Positions 35,532-43,679 of a stretch of DNA of 64,000 bases are shown piece by piece (position 1 is the stretch's first letter; each line of letters begins with the position of its first letter). The DNA is from JBDREC01 sp043820105 [NCBI: Pseudomonadota bacterium] (lineage in GTDB: Bacteria > Bdellovibrionota_F > JAHFAK01). A program made the translations under genes and the position numbers. The stretch lies in NCBI GenBank assembly GCA_043820105.1, contig JBDREC010000090.1, forward strand, positions 124,001-188,000, read 5' to 3'. The notes under the pieces are model-generated. The model saw only the letters and a program-made list of their open reading frames with translations, did not search any database and was not told the origin of the DNA.

Positions 35532-35837
35532 TTAAGTTAGTTTTTGTAGATAGGAAAAAAATAAGGCTTCTTTTTCCTCATCAAAGGGATCAAATTTTAT
35601 TCCCATTCCAGGAGATTTTTTTGCTTTTTTGGCGTTTTCAGGTGTCATTGCATTAACAACAATGCCCTCAAAAGCAATTGGGTCCTCTCTTTCTGGAAGA
35701 TATATATTAATATTAACCTTAGTTTTAATCTCAAGTGGTTTTTGGGTTTTAACATATATTCCACCCTTTGAGATATTATCTGAATATTCAACTAAGAATT
35801 CTTTAATATCAAAGAATTTTACATCTATAGTCTTGAT
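35532..35837 (-). CDS. PilZ-domain protein with probable ATC start codon
   Basis: A 101-residue frame that lacks ATG, GTG or TTG near its beginning. It contains the PilZ pattern EYSDNISKGGIYVKTQKPL (NxSxxG), then INIYLPERED, FEGIVVNAM and PGMGIKFDP, as in the short Myxococcus-type PilZ proteins. The N-terminal RxxxR motif needed for cyclic di-GMP binding is absent. An in-frame TAA lies just upstream. AAGGAG is seven bases before an ATC (35837-35835), the best start candidate; ATT two codons earlier is too close. A good promoter lies upstream. It heads the lipB/response-regulator run and fits that c-di-GMP context. Confidence 0.78.
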   Translation of the reverse strand: MKTIDVKFFDIKEFLVEYSDNISKGGIYVKTQKPLEIKTKVNINIYLPEREDPIAFEGIVVNAMTPENAKKAKKSPGMGIKFDPFDEEKEALFFSYLQKLT

Positions 35838-35869
35838 AGTAATTCTCCTTTAAAAAAACAGGTTAATAT

Positions 35870-35898
35870 ATTATTTTTTTATTATCAATCTTTGTCAA
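35870..35898 (-). promoter_or_regulatory. Sigma-70 promoter of the PilZ-lipB unit
   Basis: On the minus strand TTGACA (35898-35893), a 17-bp spacer and AATAAT (35875-35870). Transcription would start near 35863, about 25 bases before the proposed ATC start, with AAGGAG in between. Confidence 0.7.
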
Positions 35899-35989
35899 GG
35901 AATTAGAACTTAGAAAGCAAAGTTCAAAACTCAAAATTCAGGTAAAAAAACATTGATTCCTTTGAAAAAAAACTATAACAAAAGTCACT

Positions 35990-36574
35990 ATGATTATTTC
36001 AGAAAAACAATCAGCTATTGATATTGTTGCCTTTGGGAAGAAGTGCTATGATTCTGGCTTTCTTTGCGCGAATGATGGAAATTTGTCTTGCAGGCTTAGA
36101 GATAAAACTATACTTGTCAGCCCTTCAGGTCTCGGCAAACACAACTTGAAAGCAGTTGATCTGATTGTAGTTAATGAAGATGGTGCTAGACAAAGGGGGC
36201 TATCCAGGGCTTCTTCTGAAATAAGATTACACACTTTAGTTTATAAAAAAAGACCTGATGTGAATGCAATAATTCACGCTCACCCTGTTTATTCTGTTTT
36301 AATTTCACTTGCCTATGAGTCAAAAGAGGAAGTAATAATTGATAATTCAATTTTATTTCCCAAGCCTGTAGCGATTGCACCTTATGCTACTCCATCAACT
36401 TTTGCAGTACCTGAGTCAATTGAAAATCTAATCGAAAAATATGACTCAATAATCCTTACAAGGCATGGGACAATAACATGTGGAGAAAGCATGAAAGAAG
36501 CTTATGATAAGCTGGGTTTTTTGGAGGAATGCTGTAAGAGGTGGTATGAGATGAGGAAAAGTGGTAAGTGGTAA
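35990..36574 (+). CDS. Class II aldolase/adducin family protein
   Basis: A zinc-dependent aldolase-like protein of the fuculose-phosphate aldolase group, 194 residues. Visible sites: NDGNLSCR, SPSG, SSEIRLHTLVY, the metal pair HAHP and the third His in LTRHGT. The substrate cannot be assigned; methylthioribulose-phosphate dehydratase and sugar-phosphate aldolases share this fold. The C-terminus (SGKW and the stop) is encoded by the first units of a heptad array, so the last residues are probably not functionally important. Confidence 0.85.
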   Translation: MIISEKQSAIDIVAFGKKCYDSGFLCANDGNLSCRLRDKTILVSPSGLGKHNLKAVDLIVVNEDGARQRGLSRASSEIRLHTLVYKKRPDVNAIIHAHPVYSVLISLAYESKEEVIIDNSILFPKPVAIAPYATPSTFAVPESIENLIEKYDSIILTRHGTITCGESMKEAYDKLGFLEECCKRWYEMRKSGKW

Positions 36575-36594
36575 GAGGTAAGTGGTAAGTTTTG
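36559..36594. repeat. Heptad array, unit AAGTGGT (left half of an inverted pair)
   Basis: Four to five units of AAGTGGT/AAGAGGT begin inside the aldolase gene and carry its stop codon. An inverted partner with unit CTTACGA lies about 90 bases downstream. The two could pair, with one mismatch per unit. Confidence 0.8.
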
Positions 36595-36682
36595 AGTATT
36601 GGTTTGCTTATCTATATTTGCTTGCATTCCAGATTTTGATTTGTTAGGCAAAAACATGTGAGTTTCGTATAATTAGTAATTA

Positions 36683-36719
36683 AAACTTACGACTTACGAC
36701 TTACGACTTATAACTTAAC
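36683..36719. repeat. Heptad array, unit CTTACGA (right half of an inverted pair)
   Basis: Four units ACTTACG plus a variant ACTTATA, ending just before the AAGGGG of the aminotransferase gene. Inverted relative to the array at 36559. Confidence 0.8.
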
Positions 36720-36735
36720 TACAAGGGGTTAAAAA

Positions 36736-37899
36736 ATGATATTAGCCGAAAGAATGAGTAGACTTGGAACAGAAAGTGCATTTGAAGTTTTGGCAAAAGC
36801 AAAGGCTTTAGAAGCACAAGGAAAAGATATTATTCACCTGGAAATAGGAGAACCTGATTTTGATACTCCTAAAAATATTATTAAGGCAGCTCAAAAAGCT
36901 CTTGATGATGGCTTTACTCACTATAATCCTGCTCCAGGACTTCCACAACTAAGGCAAACCATTGCTGAGGAAATGAATAAAACTAGAAATATAGATGTGA
37001 AACTTGAAAATGTTGTTGTTGTTCCAGGTGGAAAACCAACAATGTTTTATGCAATGTTAGCTTTAGTAAATGAAGGGGATGAAGTAATTTATCCAAATCC
37101 TGGATTTCCTATTTATGAATCAGTTATTAATTTTTTAGGTGCAAAGGCAGTTCCAATTCCTTTAAGAGAAGAAAAAAACTTTGCTTTTGATGTTGAAGAA
37201 TTCGCATCACTAATTACAGATAAAACAAAAATGGTTATTATTAACACACCTCAAAATCCAACAGGTGGCGTGCTTGAAAAAGATGATATGCAAAAGATTG
37301 CGAATATTTTAAAAGATAAAGATATTTGGGTATTATCAGATGAAATTTATGATAGAATTATTTATGATAACTTTGAGCATACCAGTATAACACAGTTTGA
37401 AGGAATGCTTGAAAAGACCATTATTTTAAATGGCTATTCAAAGACTTTTGCAATGACAGGCTGGAGATTAGGGTATGGCATTATGCCAGAACCGTTAGCT
37501 GTACAAATTGCCAAGCTATCTATAAATTGTCACTCTTGTACAGCTGCTTTTTCACAAGTTGCTGGAATTGAAGCCCTAAAAGGCCCTCAAGATGAAGTAT
37601 TAGCAATGGTTGAAGAGTTTAGAAAAAGAAGAGACTTTTTTGTTGATGGTTTAAATTCAATTAAAGGTATTACTTGTATCAAACCAAAGGGTGCTTTCTA
37701 TGTATTCCCCAATATTACTGAAACAGGCATGACTTCAAAGGAAATTGAAAAACTCTTACTTGAAGAAGCCGGAATTGCAGCACTCGCTGGATCTGCTTTT
37801 GGAAAATATGGAGAAGGTTACTTAAGATTTTCATACGCCAATTCAATTGAAAACATTGACAAAGCTTTAGGAAGAATTAGTAAAATCTTAGAAAGATAG
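36736..37899 (+). CDS. PLP-dependent class I/II aminotransferase (aspartate aminotransferase-like)
   Basis: A fold-type I aminotransferase of 387 residues. Motifs: EIGEPDFDTP, the PNPGFPIY stretch, NTPQNPTGG, the SDEIYDRIIYD Asp that contacts the pyridine nitrogen, Schiff-base Lys236 in NGYSKTFAMTGWR, and the C-terminal RFSYAN Arg that binds the substrate carboxylate. Group Ib aspartate/alanine transaminases are closest in motif, but the exact amino acid is not determinable. AAGGGG precedes the ATG. Both flanks are heptad arrays. Confidence 0.93.
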   Translation: MILAERMSRLGTESAFEVLAKAKALEAQGKDIIHLEIGEPDFDTPKNIIKAAQKALDDGFTHYNPAPGLPQLRQTIAEEMNKTRNIDVKLENVVVVPGGKPTMFYAMLALVNEGDEVIYPNPGFPIYESVINFLGAKAVPIPLREEKNFAFDVEEFASLITDKTKMVIINTPQNPTGGVLEKDDMQKIANILKDKDIWVLSDEIYDRIIYDNFEHTSITQFEGMLEKTIILNGYSKTFAMTGWRLGYGIMPEPLAVQIAKLSINCHSCTAAFSQVAGIEALKGPQDEVLAMVEEFRKRRDFFVDGLNSIKGITCIKPKGAFYVFPNITETGMTSKEIEKLLLEEAGIAALAGSAFGKYGEGYLRFSYANSIENIDKALGRISKILER

Positions 37900-37913
37900 G
37901 TTTGCAATTATAG

Positions 37914-37951
37914 AACTTACCACTTACGACTTATCACTTACCACTTACCAA
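37914..37951. repeat. Heptad array, unit CTTACCA
   Basis: Five units (ACTTACC, ACTTACG, ACTTATC and variants) fill the gap between the convergent aminotransferase and Tyr-rich lipoprotein genes. Confidence 0.8.
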
Positions 37952-38323
37952 CTACCAATAACAACTATCAGGCAAATAATACCAAGACCAATAATAATAA
38001 TATCTAGCCTTATTTCCTCTTAACCAGGAACAGCAATTTGTACAGGTCATGTAGTATTTTGTATAAGGACAGCCATAATTATAAGCATCACCAGCTCTAT
38101 ATGGACAGTAATCATAATAATCTGGAACCCCATCCCAGTCATAATCATATTCAGTATAATAGTTCCAGTCATACTCATAATCAGAATAATAATATCCCAA
38201 TGAATATTCTGAGGCATAATAGTTTTGATAGCTATAATATGGAGGATAGTCATCATATCCACAGCCAGCAAAAAAGATTGAACTAAATGACAAAATTAAT
38301 AATGCTAAAATTAATTTTTTCAT
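37952..38323 (-). CDS. Tyr/Asp-rich lipoprotein with a thrombospondin type 3-like motif
   Basis: A predicted lipoprotein of 123 residues. The signal peptide ends in FFAGC with Cys21 by the chosen start. The mature part is extraordinarily rich in Tyr and Asp, followed by DYDWDGVPDYYDYCPY and a closing YNYGCPY, the spacing of a type 3 calcium-binding repeat (DxDxDGVxDxxDxCP...GCP) with several Asp replaced by Tyr. The C-terminus has a CCSW cluster. The ATG at 38323 is chosen from GGGAG eight bases upstream. Other frames here are also open because of the biased composition. Confidence 0.72.
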   Translation of the reverse strand: MKKLILALLILSFSSIFFAGCGYDDYPPYYSYQNYYASEYSLGYYYSDYEYDWNYYTEYDYDWDGVPDYYDYCPYRAGDAYNYGCPYTKYYMTCTNCCSWLRGNKARYYYYWSWYYLPDSCYW

Positions 38324-38420
38324 ATCAAAAACTCCCAAAATACTTTAATTTGTTTAATGAATTGAGGAGATTTCTAACATACGATGTCGCATTATGTCAA
38401 GTGTTTTGTGCAATCTAAAA

Positions 38421-38449
38421 TTGACACTTTGGGATAAAAACAATATAGT
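38421..38449 (+). promoter_or_regulatory. Sigma-70 promoter of the flavin oxidoreductase/rlpA unit
   Basis: TTGACA at 38421-38426, a 17-bp spacer and TATAGT at 38444-38449, about 40 bases before the ATG at 38489. Near-consensus on both elements. Confidence 0.75.
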
Positions 38450-38488
38450 ACTTTTAATTTGAAAATATATTTGTGAAAACAGGAGCTT

Positions 38489-39934
38489 ATGAAAGGCCAC
38501 TTTTACGATTTTATAATAATGGGTGATTCTTTAGCAGGACTTGCTGTTGCAGTAATGATGGCTAGAAAAGGCGCTGATATTCAAGTGTTAATTCCTGAGA
38601 AATCAAAACCTATTAGCTACATGAAAAAAAGCTTTTCTCATTCACCACTTTGCTTAAATGGAATAGAACATGGTACTTGGTTTAGAAAGTTTTGTGCCAA
38701 ATCTGTTATTATGACAAAACCTCCTAATAGAATTGACCCTTGTTTTCAAGTTCTTTTGCCTGATGCAAGGATTGATTTGAAAAATGGATTTAAGGAATAT
38801 TTAGATGAATTGAAATATGAGATTCCTGATTCCTGTGAAACTATGTCCTCTTTTTTAAATTATGCTAAAAATATTAATCGTGAATTAGAGAGATTTTTAT
38901 CAAAAAATTTACTTGTAAAACACAATGGTTTTTGGGCAAAACAAGGTTTAAATAAAAAATTGAAAAAAAGTAATCTACCTTCTTTTTTAAGGAATCATGA
39001 TATAATTACAACTATGAAATGGATAAGAGAAAATCCTGATTTAGAACAATTCACCATGGCAAATCATCTGCTGTTTTCTAATACAGTAAATCCAAGTCTT
39101 AATCCTTATACTCTTTCCTGGAATCTACAAGTACCAGATGAAGACCCTTATCCAGAACTTTGTTGTATTGAAAATTTCAAAGAAGTAATTATAGATCAAA
39201 TAAAACATTTTCTTGGAGAGGTGAAATATATTGATGAAGTGCCAAACATAAAAACATCAGGTAGCTTAATAAAACAAATTGAATTAAATGATAATGATGT
39301 AGTAAAGGGGAAACACTTTATTTTAAATGGTTATAATAAAATCTTTGCTGATAAAATACAGCAGTTTTCTATCAATTTACCATTTATTCGTTATAAGAGA
39401 TTAAATTATTATTTTGAAATTGATAGAACAGGGATTCCAGAAGGGATGGGTCGACATCTTGCTTATTTTAATGATTTAGGCGTTGAATCAACTCCAATTA
39501 CCATTATAAATGTTGAGATGTCCAAAGATAGTTCATCAAAAAAATTTACAAATGCTTTGTTTGTTTCTGCTTTTGCTAGGAATGGTGAAAATATTGATTT
39601 TGATAAATATTTAGAAATTGGTGAAAATGTTTATAGAGAATTAAAAAATATTATTCCTTTTTTTGATCAGCACTATGTTTTTTCATGCCCAGATTATAGT
39701 GAAAAGAAAAAAAGAAAACTTCCTGAAAGAGAATATTTTGAAGCTCAACTTGAATCAGAATATAACAACATTTATGAAATTCAAGGCAGGGGAATTAGCG
39801 ATATTTTAAAAGTTGCCATAGAAACTAAATTTAAAAACATGTTCTTTATGGGGAATTCTATACTTCCTGGTCTTGGTCTAGCTGGCGAAATTTATGCTGC
39901 TTATAAATTTGTTGAACAAGTAGAGAAAAGTTAA
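38489..39934 (+). CDS. FAD-dependent oxidoreductase-like protein (phytoene desaturase/amine oxidase superfamily)
   Basis: 481 residues. The N-terminal dinucleotide-binding strand reads FIIMGDSLAGLAVAVMMARKG, with GDSLAG in place of GxGxxG. The C-terminus MFFMGNSILPGLGLAGEIYAAYKF matches the FAD-closing motif of carotenoid desaturase-like enzymes. The middle part has no recognised substrate motif. The altered glycine motif leaves room for an enzyme that has lost tight FAD binding. AGGAG lies just upstream. It is followed after eight bases by rlpA. Confidence 0.72.
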   Translation: MKGHFYDFIIMGDSLAGLAVAVMMARKGADIQVLIPEKSKPISYMKKSFSHSPLCLNGIEHGTWFRKFCAKSVIMTKPPNRIDPCFQVLLPDARIDLKNGFKEYLDELKYEIPDSCETMSSFLNYAKNINRELERFLSKNLLVKHNGFWAKQGLNKKLKKSNLPSFLRNHDIITTMKWIRENPDLEQFTMANHLLFSNTVNPSLNPYTLSWNLQVPDEDPYPELCCIENFKEVIIDQIKHFLGEVKYIDEVPNIKTSGSLIKQIELNDNDVVKGKHFILNGYNKIFADKIQQFSINLPFIRYKRLNYYFEIDRTGIPEGMGRHLAYFNDLGVESTPITIINVEMSKDSSSKKFTNALFVSAFARNGENIDFDKYLEIGENVYRELKNIIPFFDQHYVFSCPDYSEKKKRKLPEREYFEAQLESEYNNIYEIQGRGISDILKVAIETKFKNMFFMGNSILPGLGLAGEIYAAYKFVEQVEKS

Positions 39935-39942
39935 TAAATACT

Positions 39943-40593
39943 ATGTTTACAAAAACCAAAAACAAAGCCAAAATCTTAATCTTCGTTTTAAATTTAACAT
40001 TTATCTCAATGTGCTTCCTCACTTCTTGTGTCCTAAAAAGTGGTCCAGTTATGCGAGGTGATCAATTTGTTGAACAGGGTCATGCATCTTGGTATGGGCC
40101 AGGTTTTAATGGCAAGCTTACTGCAAATGGCGAAGTTTATGATATGTATAAGATGACAGCTGCCCATAAAACTGTAAAGCTTGGAACAATGGCCATTGTA
40201 AAAAATCTTGAAAATGGGAAGTCGTGCGAGGTTAGAATTAATGACCGAGGTCCTTATGTAAAAGGTAGGGTAATTGACCTTTCAAAGGCAGCGGCTTCTA
40301 AGATTGGAATGCTCAGTAATGGCGTTGCAAGGGTTGAAGTTATTTATTATACAAGTCCACCTAATCTTGCAACAACCAGATATTATATTCAATTAGCATC
40401 TTTTGAAAATAGAAATTATGCAGAAATTATGAAAAAACAAATTAAATATGATAGAAAAGATGTGACAATAGTTGAAGAGGATAATCTTTTTAAAATTAGA
40501 ATTGGTGAATTCAAGCATGAGGGTGTTGCAAGACGTGATATCAGGTTTTTGAAGAAAGAAGGGTATGAGGCGTTTTTGGTTAAGGTGGAGTAG
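39943..40593 (+). CDS. rlpA: RlpA-like septal-ring lipoprotein with SPOR domain
   Basis: RlpA proteins are lytic transglycosylases or scaffold proteins acting on denuded glycan strands. The lipobox is FLTSC. The double-psi barrel contains GHASWYGPGFNGKLTANGEVYD, the AAHKT His and the RINDRGPY Asp used in catalysis. A SPOR domain (YYIQLASFENRNYAE) occupies the last 70 residues and binds denuded peptidoglycan. At 216 residues it is short for RlpA with SPOR but complete. Confidence 0.92.
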   Translation: MFTKTKNKAKILIFVLNLTFISMCFLTSCVLKSGPVMRGDQFVEQGHASWYGPGFNGKLTANGEVYDMYKMTAAHKTVKLGTMAIVKNLENGKSCEVRINDRGPYVKGRVIDLSKAAASKIGMLSNGVARVEVIYYTSPPNLATTRYYIQLASFENRNYAEIMKKQIKYDRKDVTIVEEDNLFKIRIGEFKHEGVARRDIRFLKKEGYEAFLVKVE

Positions 40594-40620
40594 GTAAGGG
40601 GTGTTTGGGAGTTGGGGGTT

Positions 40621-40662
40621 AAAATAATCAATAATCAATAATTAATAATTAATAATTAATTA
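40621..40662. repeat. Heptad array, unit AATAATC/AATAATT
   Basis: Six units directly upstream of the pseudouridine synthase gene, the same family as at 5791. A purine-rich stretch with GGTAAGGGGTGTTTGGGAG precedes it after the rlpA stop. Confidence 0.78.
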
Positions 40663-40677
40663 GAATAGTACGGTAAA

Positions 40678-41637
40678 ATGCATGAGATAATTTTGAAAGT
40701 TACACCGCATTATGAGGGGGAAAGAATTGATTCGTTTATTGCTTTGCAACTTCCCTGGAGATCTCGAAATAAAGTTGTTTATGATATTAAAAAAGGCATA
40801 GTTTTATTAAATGGACAAAAAACAAAGGCTTCGAAAAAACTAAAAAATTTAGATTTTATTCATATTGCAATTCACGCTGATCCAAATGCCCAAGCTCTTT
40901 TTCAAGGAAAATTAGAAATTATTTATGAAGATGATGATTTGCTGGCAATTAATAAGCCAGCCTGTCTAGCTGTACATTCAACTAAAAGACATTTCCATGA
41001 TAATGTTTTAACAATTCTAAGAAAACAGCTTTTGGAGCAAGGCGGAATAAAAGAAATTACTGATAATTTTAGATTAGTTCATCGCTTAGATTTTGAGACA
41101 AGTGGTGTTTTATTGCTAACAAAAAATCCAGATATTCACACAGAACTTGCTCTACAGTTTGAAAACAGGGAGGTTGAAAAAGAATATCTTGCTATAGTAT
41201 GCGGTAAGCCAGCTGACAATAAGGCTTGTATCTCAGGAGATATAGTCGATGATTCTAAATCCATAATAAAGATTAAGAAAGCCGTTGATCTAAACAACAA
41301 CCTTCACGTAAAGACCAGATATGAATTGATAAAGAAATTAGGAGACTTTTCATTGCTAAGGATAAAGCCATGCTCAGGCAAGCAGCATCAAATACGAGTC
41401 CATTTAAAGTGTATTGGCTGTCCTATAGTTGGGGATAAGCTTTATGGACCTAATGAAGAGTATTTCCTGTTGAATTATGAGGGCAGATTACATGATCTTC
41501 CCGCTGATCTATATTTAAATAGACACGCCCTTCATGCTTCTTCATTGAAAATAAAACATCCTGCAAATGGCTCTGAAGTACTATTAAACACAGGGCTACC
41601 AGATGATATGCAAAAATTTATTGATTTGAATGGTTGA
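40678..41637 (+). CDS. RluA-family rRNA pseudouridine synthase
   Basis: An RluA/RluC/RluD-type enzyme that isomerises uridines in 23S rRNA. An S4 RNA-binding domain at about 12-75 (RIDSFIALQLPWRSRNKV) is followed by the synthase domain with Asp138 in VHRLDFETSGVLLL and the KQHQIRVHLKCIGCPIVGDKLYG motif. At 319 residues it has typical length. Which uridine is modified cannot be told from sequence. Confidence 0.93.
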   Translation: MHEIILKVTPHYEGERIDSFIALQLPWRSRNKVVYDIKKGIVLLNGQKTKASKKLKNLDFIHIAIHADPNAQALFQGKLEIIYEDDDLLAINKPACLAVHSTKRHFHDNVLTILRKQLLEQGGIKEITDNFRLVHRLDFETSGVLLLTKNPDIHTELALQFENREVEKEYLAIVCGKPADNKACISGDIVDDSKSIIKIKKAVDLNNNLHVKTRYELIKKLGDFSLLRIKPCSGKQHQIRVHLKCIGCPIVGDKLYGPNEEYFLLNYEGRLHDLPADLYLNRHALHASSLKIKHPANGSEVLLNTGLPDDMQKFIDLNG

Positions 41638-41961
41638 CAAAAATAATTTCTTTAACTAAATACTCCAACTCTTGTAGCATACTAAATGCTATAATGACAC
41701 CAGCGTAAGATTTTTCAATATTCTTTTTAAGGTCAATAACCCTGAGAATACAACTAGTTATTGTGACTGAAAAAAACAGATTGTTTTGGCATGGATTTTG
41801 TAGGGTATACAAAAAACTATTAAAATTTATTGGTAATGGTTTGATTGATTGTTGAGTTGCAACTTATCTTTGCTCAATTATTAGCAATGATTTTGTTACA
41901 CTTTCAACTTCTAACTTACCACTTACTGCTTACGACTTACGACTTATTAAGGAGGTTTGTA
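41638..41961. other. Gap between the pseudouridine synthase and the 41962 gene
   Basis: No convincing gene. It contains a 64-codon minus-strand frame without a Shine-Dalgarno sequence, a near-miss of a sigma-54 element (TGGCATGGATTTTGTA, with GT instead of GC at -12) at about 41786-41801, and a CTTACCA-type heptad array ending in the AAGGAGG of the next gene. Confidence 0.6.
41901..41947. repeat. Heptad array, unit CTTACGA, in a 5' leader
   Basis: Six units (CTTTCAA, CTTCTAA, CTTACCA, CTTACTG, CTTACGA, CTTACGA) graded from degenerate to uniform, ending directly before the Shine-Dalgarno sequence of the methyltransferase-like gene. Confidence 0.75.
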
Positions 41962-42633
41962 ATGAGAGAATTGTCAGGAATTTGGAAATATAATAAAAAC
42001 ATTATTAAAAATAATGATCTTTATTTGTTCAATCAAAATAGGGTAGATAGATGCATTGAAAAGCTATCTCTAAACTCTAATGATACGTTTGTACAATTAG
42101 GTATAGTTGATGGGGAAATTATTTACAGTGCTAGCCAGAAAGTGAAAAAAGCTTATAGTTATGAAAATGATAGTGATGCAATATCTTGGGCTAAAATAAA
42201 AATAGCAGGTTTAAATAATGCTGAAATAATTAATGAAAACCCCCTTGAATGTAATCTAAGGAAATTAACTGTTAACAAGGCTTATTCCTATGCTACAATA
42301 AGTAGATTAGATAAAGCAGGTAAAGTTGAGTTCTTTAAAAAAATCGCGAAACATTTTAGCCAGTATGCTTTATTGTTAATTGAGGATTTTATTCTTAATG
42401 ATGAAACTTCTGATACTTTTACTTATAATAAATCAACTATTTGCGCTCAGGCCTCTGAATACTATGGAGCATTTTGGGAATATATTAAAGAGGATTTCTT
42501 AAGTAAACTAGAAACGGGTCATCCTGCTTCTTTGAGTGATTGGAAAGCAGCTTTATCAGAAGGTGGTTTTTGGGTAACAAACCACTGGCAAATGAGTAGC
42601 TTTTTTGGTGGCATTGTTGCTATGAAGGCATAG
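41962..42633 (+). CDS. Putative class I methyltransferase-like protein
   Basis: 223 residues. A Rossmann-like order is visible: TFVQLGIVDGEIIYSASQKV at the place of the SAM motif I, AYSYENDSDAISWAK resembling the acidic motif II strand, and LLLIEDFILND later. Motif I lacks the usual GxGxG, so SAM binding is uncertain. AAGGAGG lies six bases before the ATG at 41962; the frame extends further upstream only through the heptad array, which is not coding. Function not assigned. Confidence 0.6.
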   Translation: MRELSGIWKYNKNIIKNNDLYLFNQNRVDRCIEKLSLNSNDTFVQLGIVDGEIIYSASQKVKKAYSYENDSDAISWAKIKIAGLNNAEIINENPLECNLRKLTVNKAYSYATISRLDKAGKVEFFKKIAKHFSQYALLLIEDFILNDETSDTFTYNKSTICAQASEYYGAFWEYIKEDFLSKLETGHPASLSDWKAALSEGGFWVTNHWQMSSFFGGIVAMKA

Positions 42634-42700
42634 AACATAAAATTTCAGTAGACTATTTTTAATAAGACTTATAAAGTTATTTTAGTTTAATAAAATAAGA

Positions 42701-43672
42701 ATGAGCATGCTTTCATATATTCTCTTTTTTATAGGTTTTGTTTTACTCATAAAGGGTTCCGATTATCTTGTTGAGGGATCTTCCTATCTTGCAAAGAAAA
42801 TGGGTATTTCCGATTTAGTAATTGGTTTTACTATTGTATCTATTGGTACGAGCGCACCTGAAATAATTATCTCGTTTATCTCAAGTTTTCAAGGACAGGC
42901 TGATATTGCAATTGGTGATATCCTAGGAAGTAACATAGTAAATATTTCCCTTGGAATTGGAATTGCTGCTATAATATGGCCGGTGAAAGTGCTAAGATCA
43001 ACCATAAAAAAAGAAATTACTTTTAGCTTTTTGGCAATTTTACTTCTTTGCTTAATTGCAAATACCTCGTTTGATAATTCAAATCCATCTACGCTTTCTC
43101 AGATTGAAGGCTTATTTTTATCAATCCTTTTTATAGGATTTTTGTTTTACATTATAAAGCAAGCCAAGGATAACCGAGAAAAAGCTGAATTAACTGATTC
43201 TGATAATAAATTTAAAAATGTTAAGATAGCTACTATTGCTGTTATTGGTGGTTTAATTGCATTGAATTTGGGAGCTAAATGGGTTATTGATGGCGCTGTA
43301 AAAATATCCATTGCAATGGGCGCAAGCCAGGCCTTTATAGGGCTAACCTTAGTGGCAATTGGAACAAGCCTTCCTGAAATTGTTACTTGTATTATGGCAG
43401 CTTTAAAGAGAAAATCAGGCATTATTGTCGGAAATATTATAGGATCTAACATTTTAAATATCTTGTGCGCACTAGGATTTTCAGCTGCAATAAAGGAAAT
43501 GCCTTTTTATGGAAAAAGTAATATGGATATCTTTGTCAATATTATAGCATCGTGCTTATTATTTATCTTCATTTTTATAGGAAAAGAAAAGTTTACGATT
43601 GAAAAGAAAGAAGGTCTTTTATTTGTAATTTTCTATTGTTTCTATCTTGTTTTCTTGTTTTTTAGAGGATAA
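42701..43672 (+). CDS. Calcium/sodium antiporter, CaCA family (YrbG-like)
   Basis: An inner-membrane exchanger of 323 residues with about ten membrane segments in two inverted halves. Each half carries an alpha repeat: GFTIVSIGTSAPEIIIS with GDILGSNIVNI, and GLTLVAIGTSLPEIVTC with GNIIGSNILNI. The Glu in each repeat coordinates the cation. It converges on the giant regulator gene, with only seven bases between the stops. Confidence 0.94.
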   Translation: MSMLSYILFFIGFVLLIKGSDYLVEGSSYLAKKMGISDLVIGFTIVSIGTSAPEIIISFISSFQGQADIAIGDILGSNIVNISLGIGIAAIIWPVKVLRSTIKKEITFSFLAILLLCLIANTSFDNSNPSTLSQIEGLFLSILFIGFLFYIIKQAKDNREKAELTDSDNKFKNVKIATIAVIGGLIALNLGAKWVIDGAVKISIAMGASQAFIGLTLVAIGTSLPEIVTCIMAALKRKSGIIVGNIIGSNILNILCALGFSAAIKEMPFYGKSNMDIFVNIIASCLLFIFIFIGKEKFTIEKKEGLLFVIFYCFYLVFLFFRG

Positions 43673-43679
43673 AGTTTTT

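Noticed and set aside
36559-36719. CRISPR-like appearance of repeated blocks
   Set aside because: Units are only 7 bp, directly adjacent and degenerate, with no unique spacers of constant length and no cas genes nearby.
38038-38286. Open frames on both strands across the Tyr-rich lipoprotein gene
   Set aside because: Caused by biased composition; only the minus-strand frame has a signal peptide, lipobox and Shine-Dalgarno sequence.
41786-41801. Sigma-54-like TGGCATGGATTTTGTA
   Set aside because: The -12 element reads GT instead of the essential GC.
41618-41812. 64-codon minus-strand frame after the pseudouridine synthase gene
   Set aside because: It overlaps the end of the real gene, has no ribosome-binding site and resembles no family.
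41845-41961. 39-codon upstream extension of the methyltransferase-like gene
   Set aside because: It translates the heptad array (LLTYHLLLTTYD) and lies upstream of a perfect AAGGAGG and ATG.
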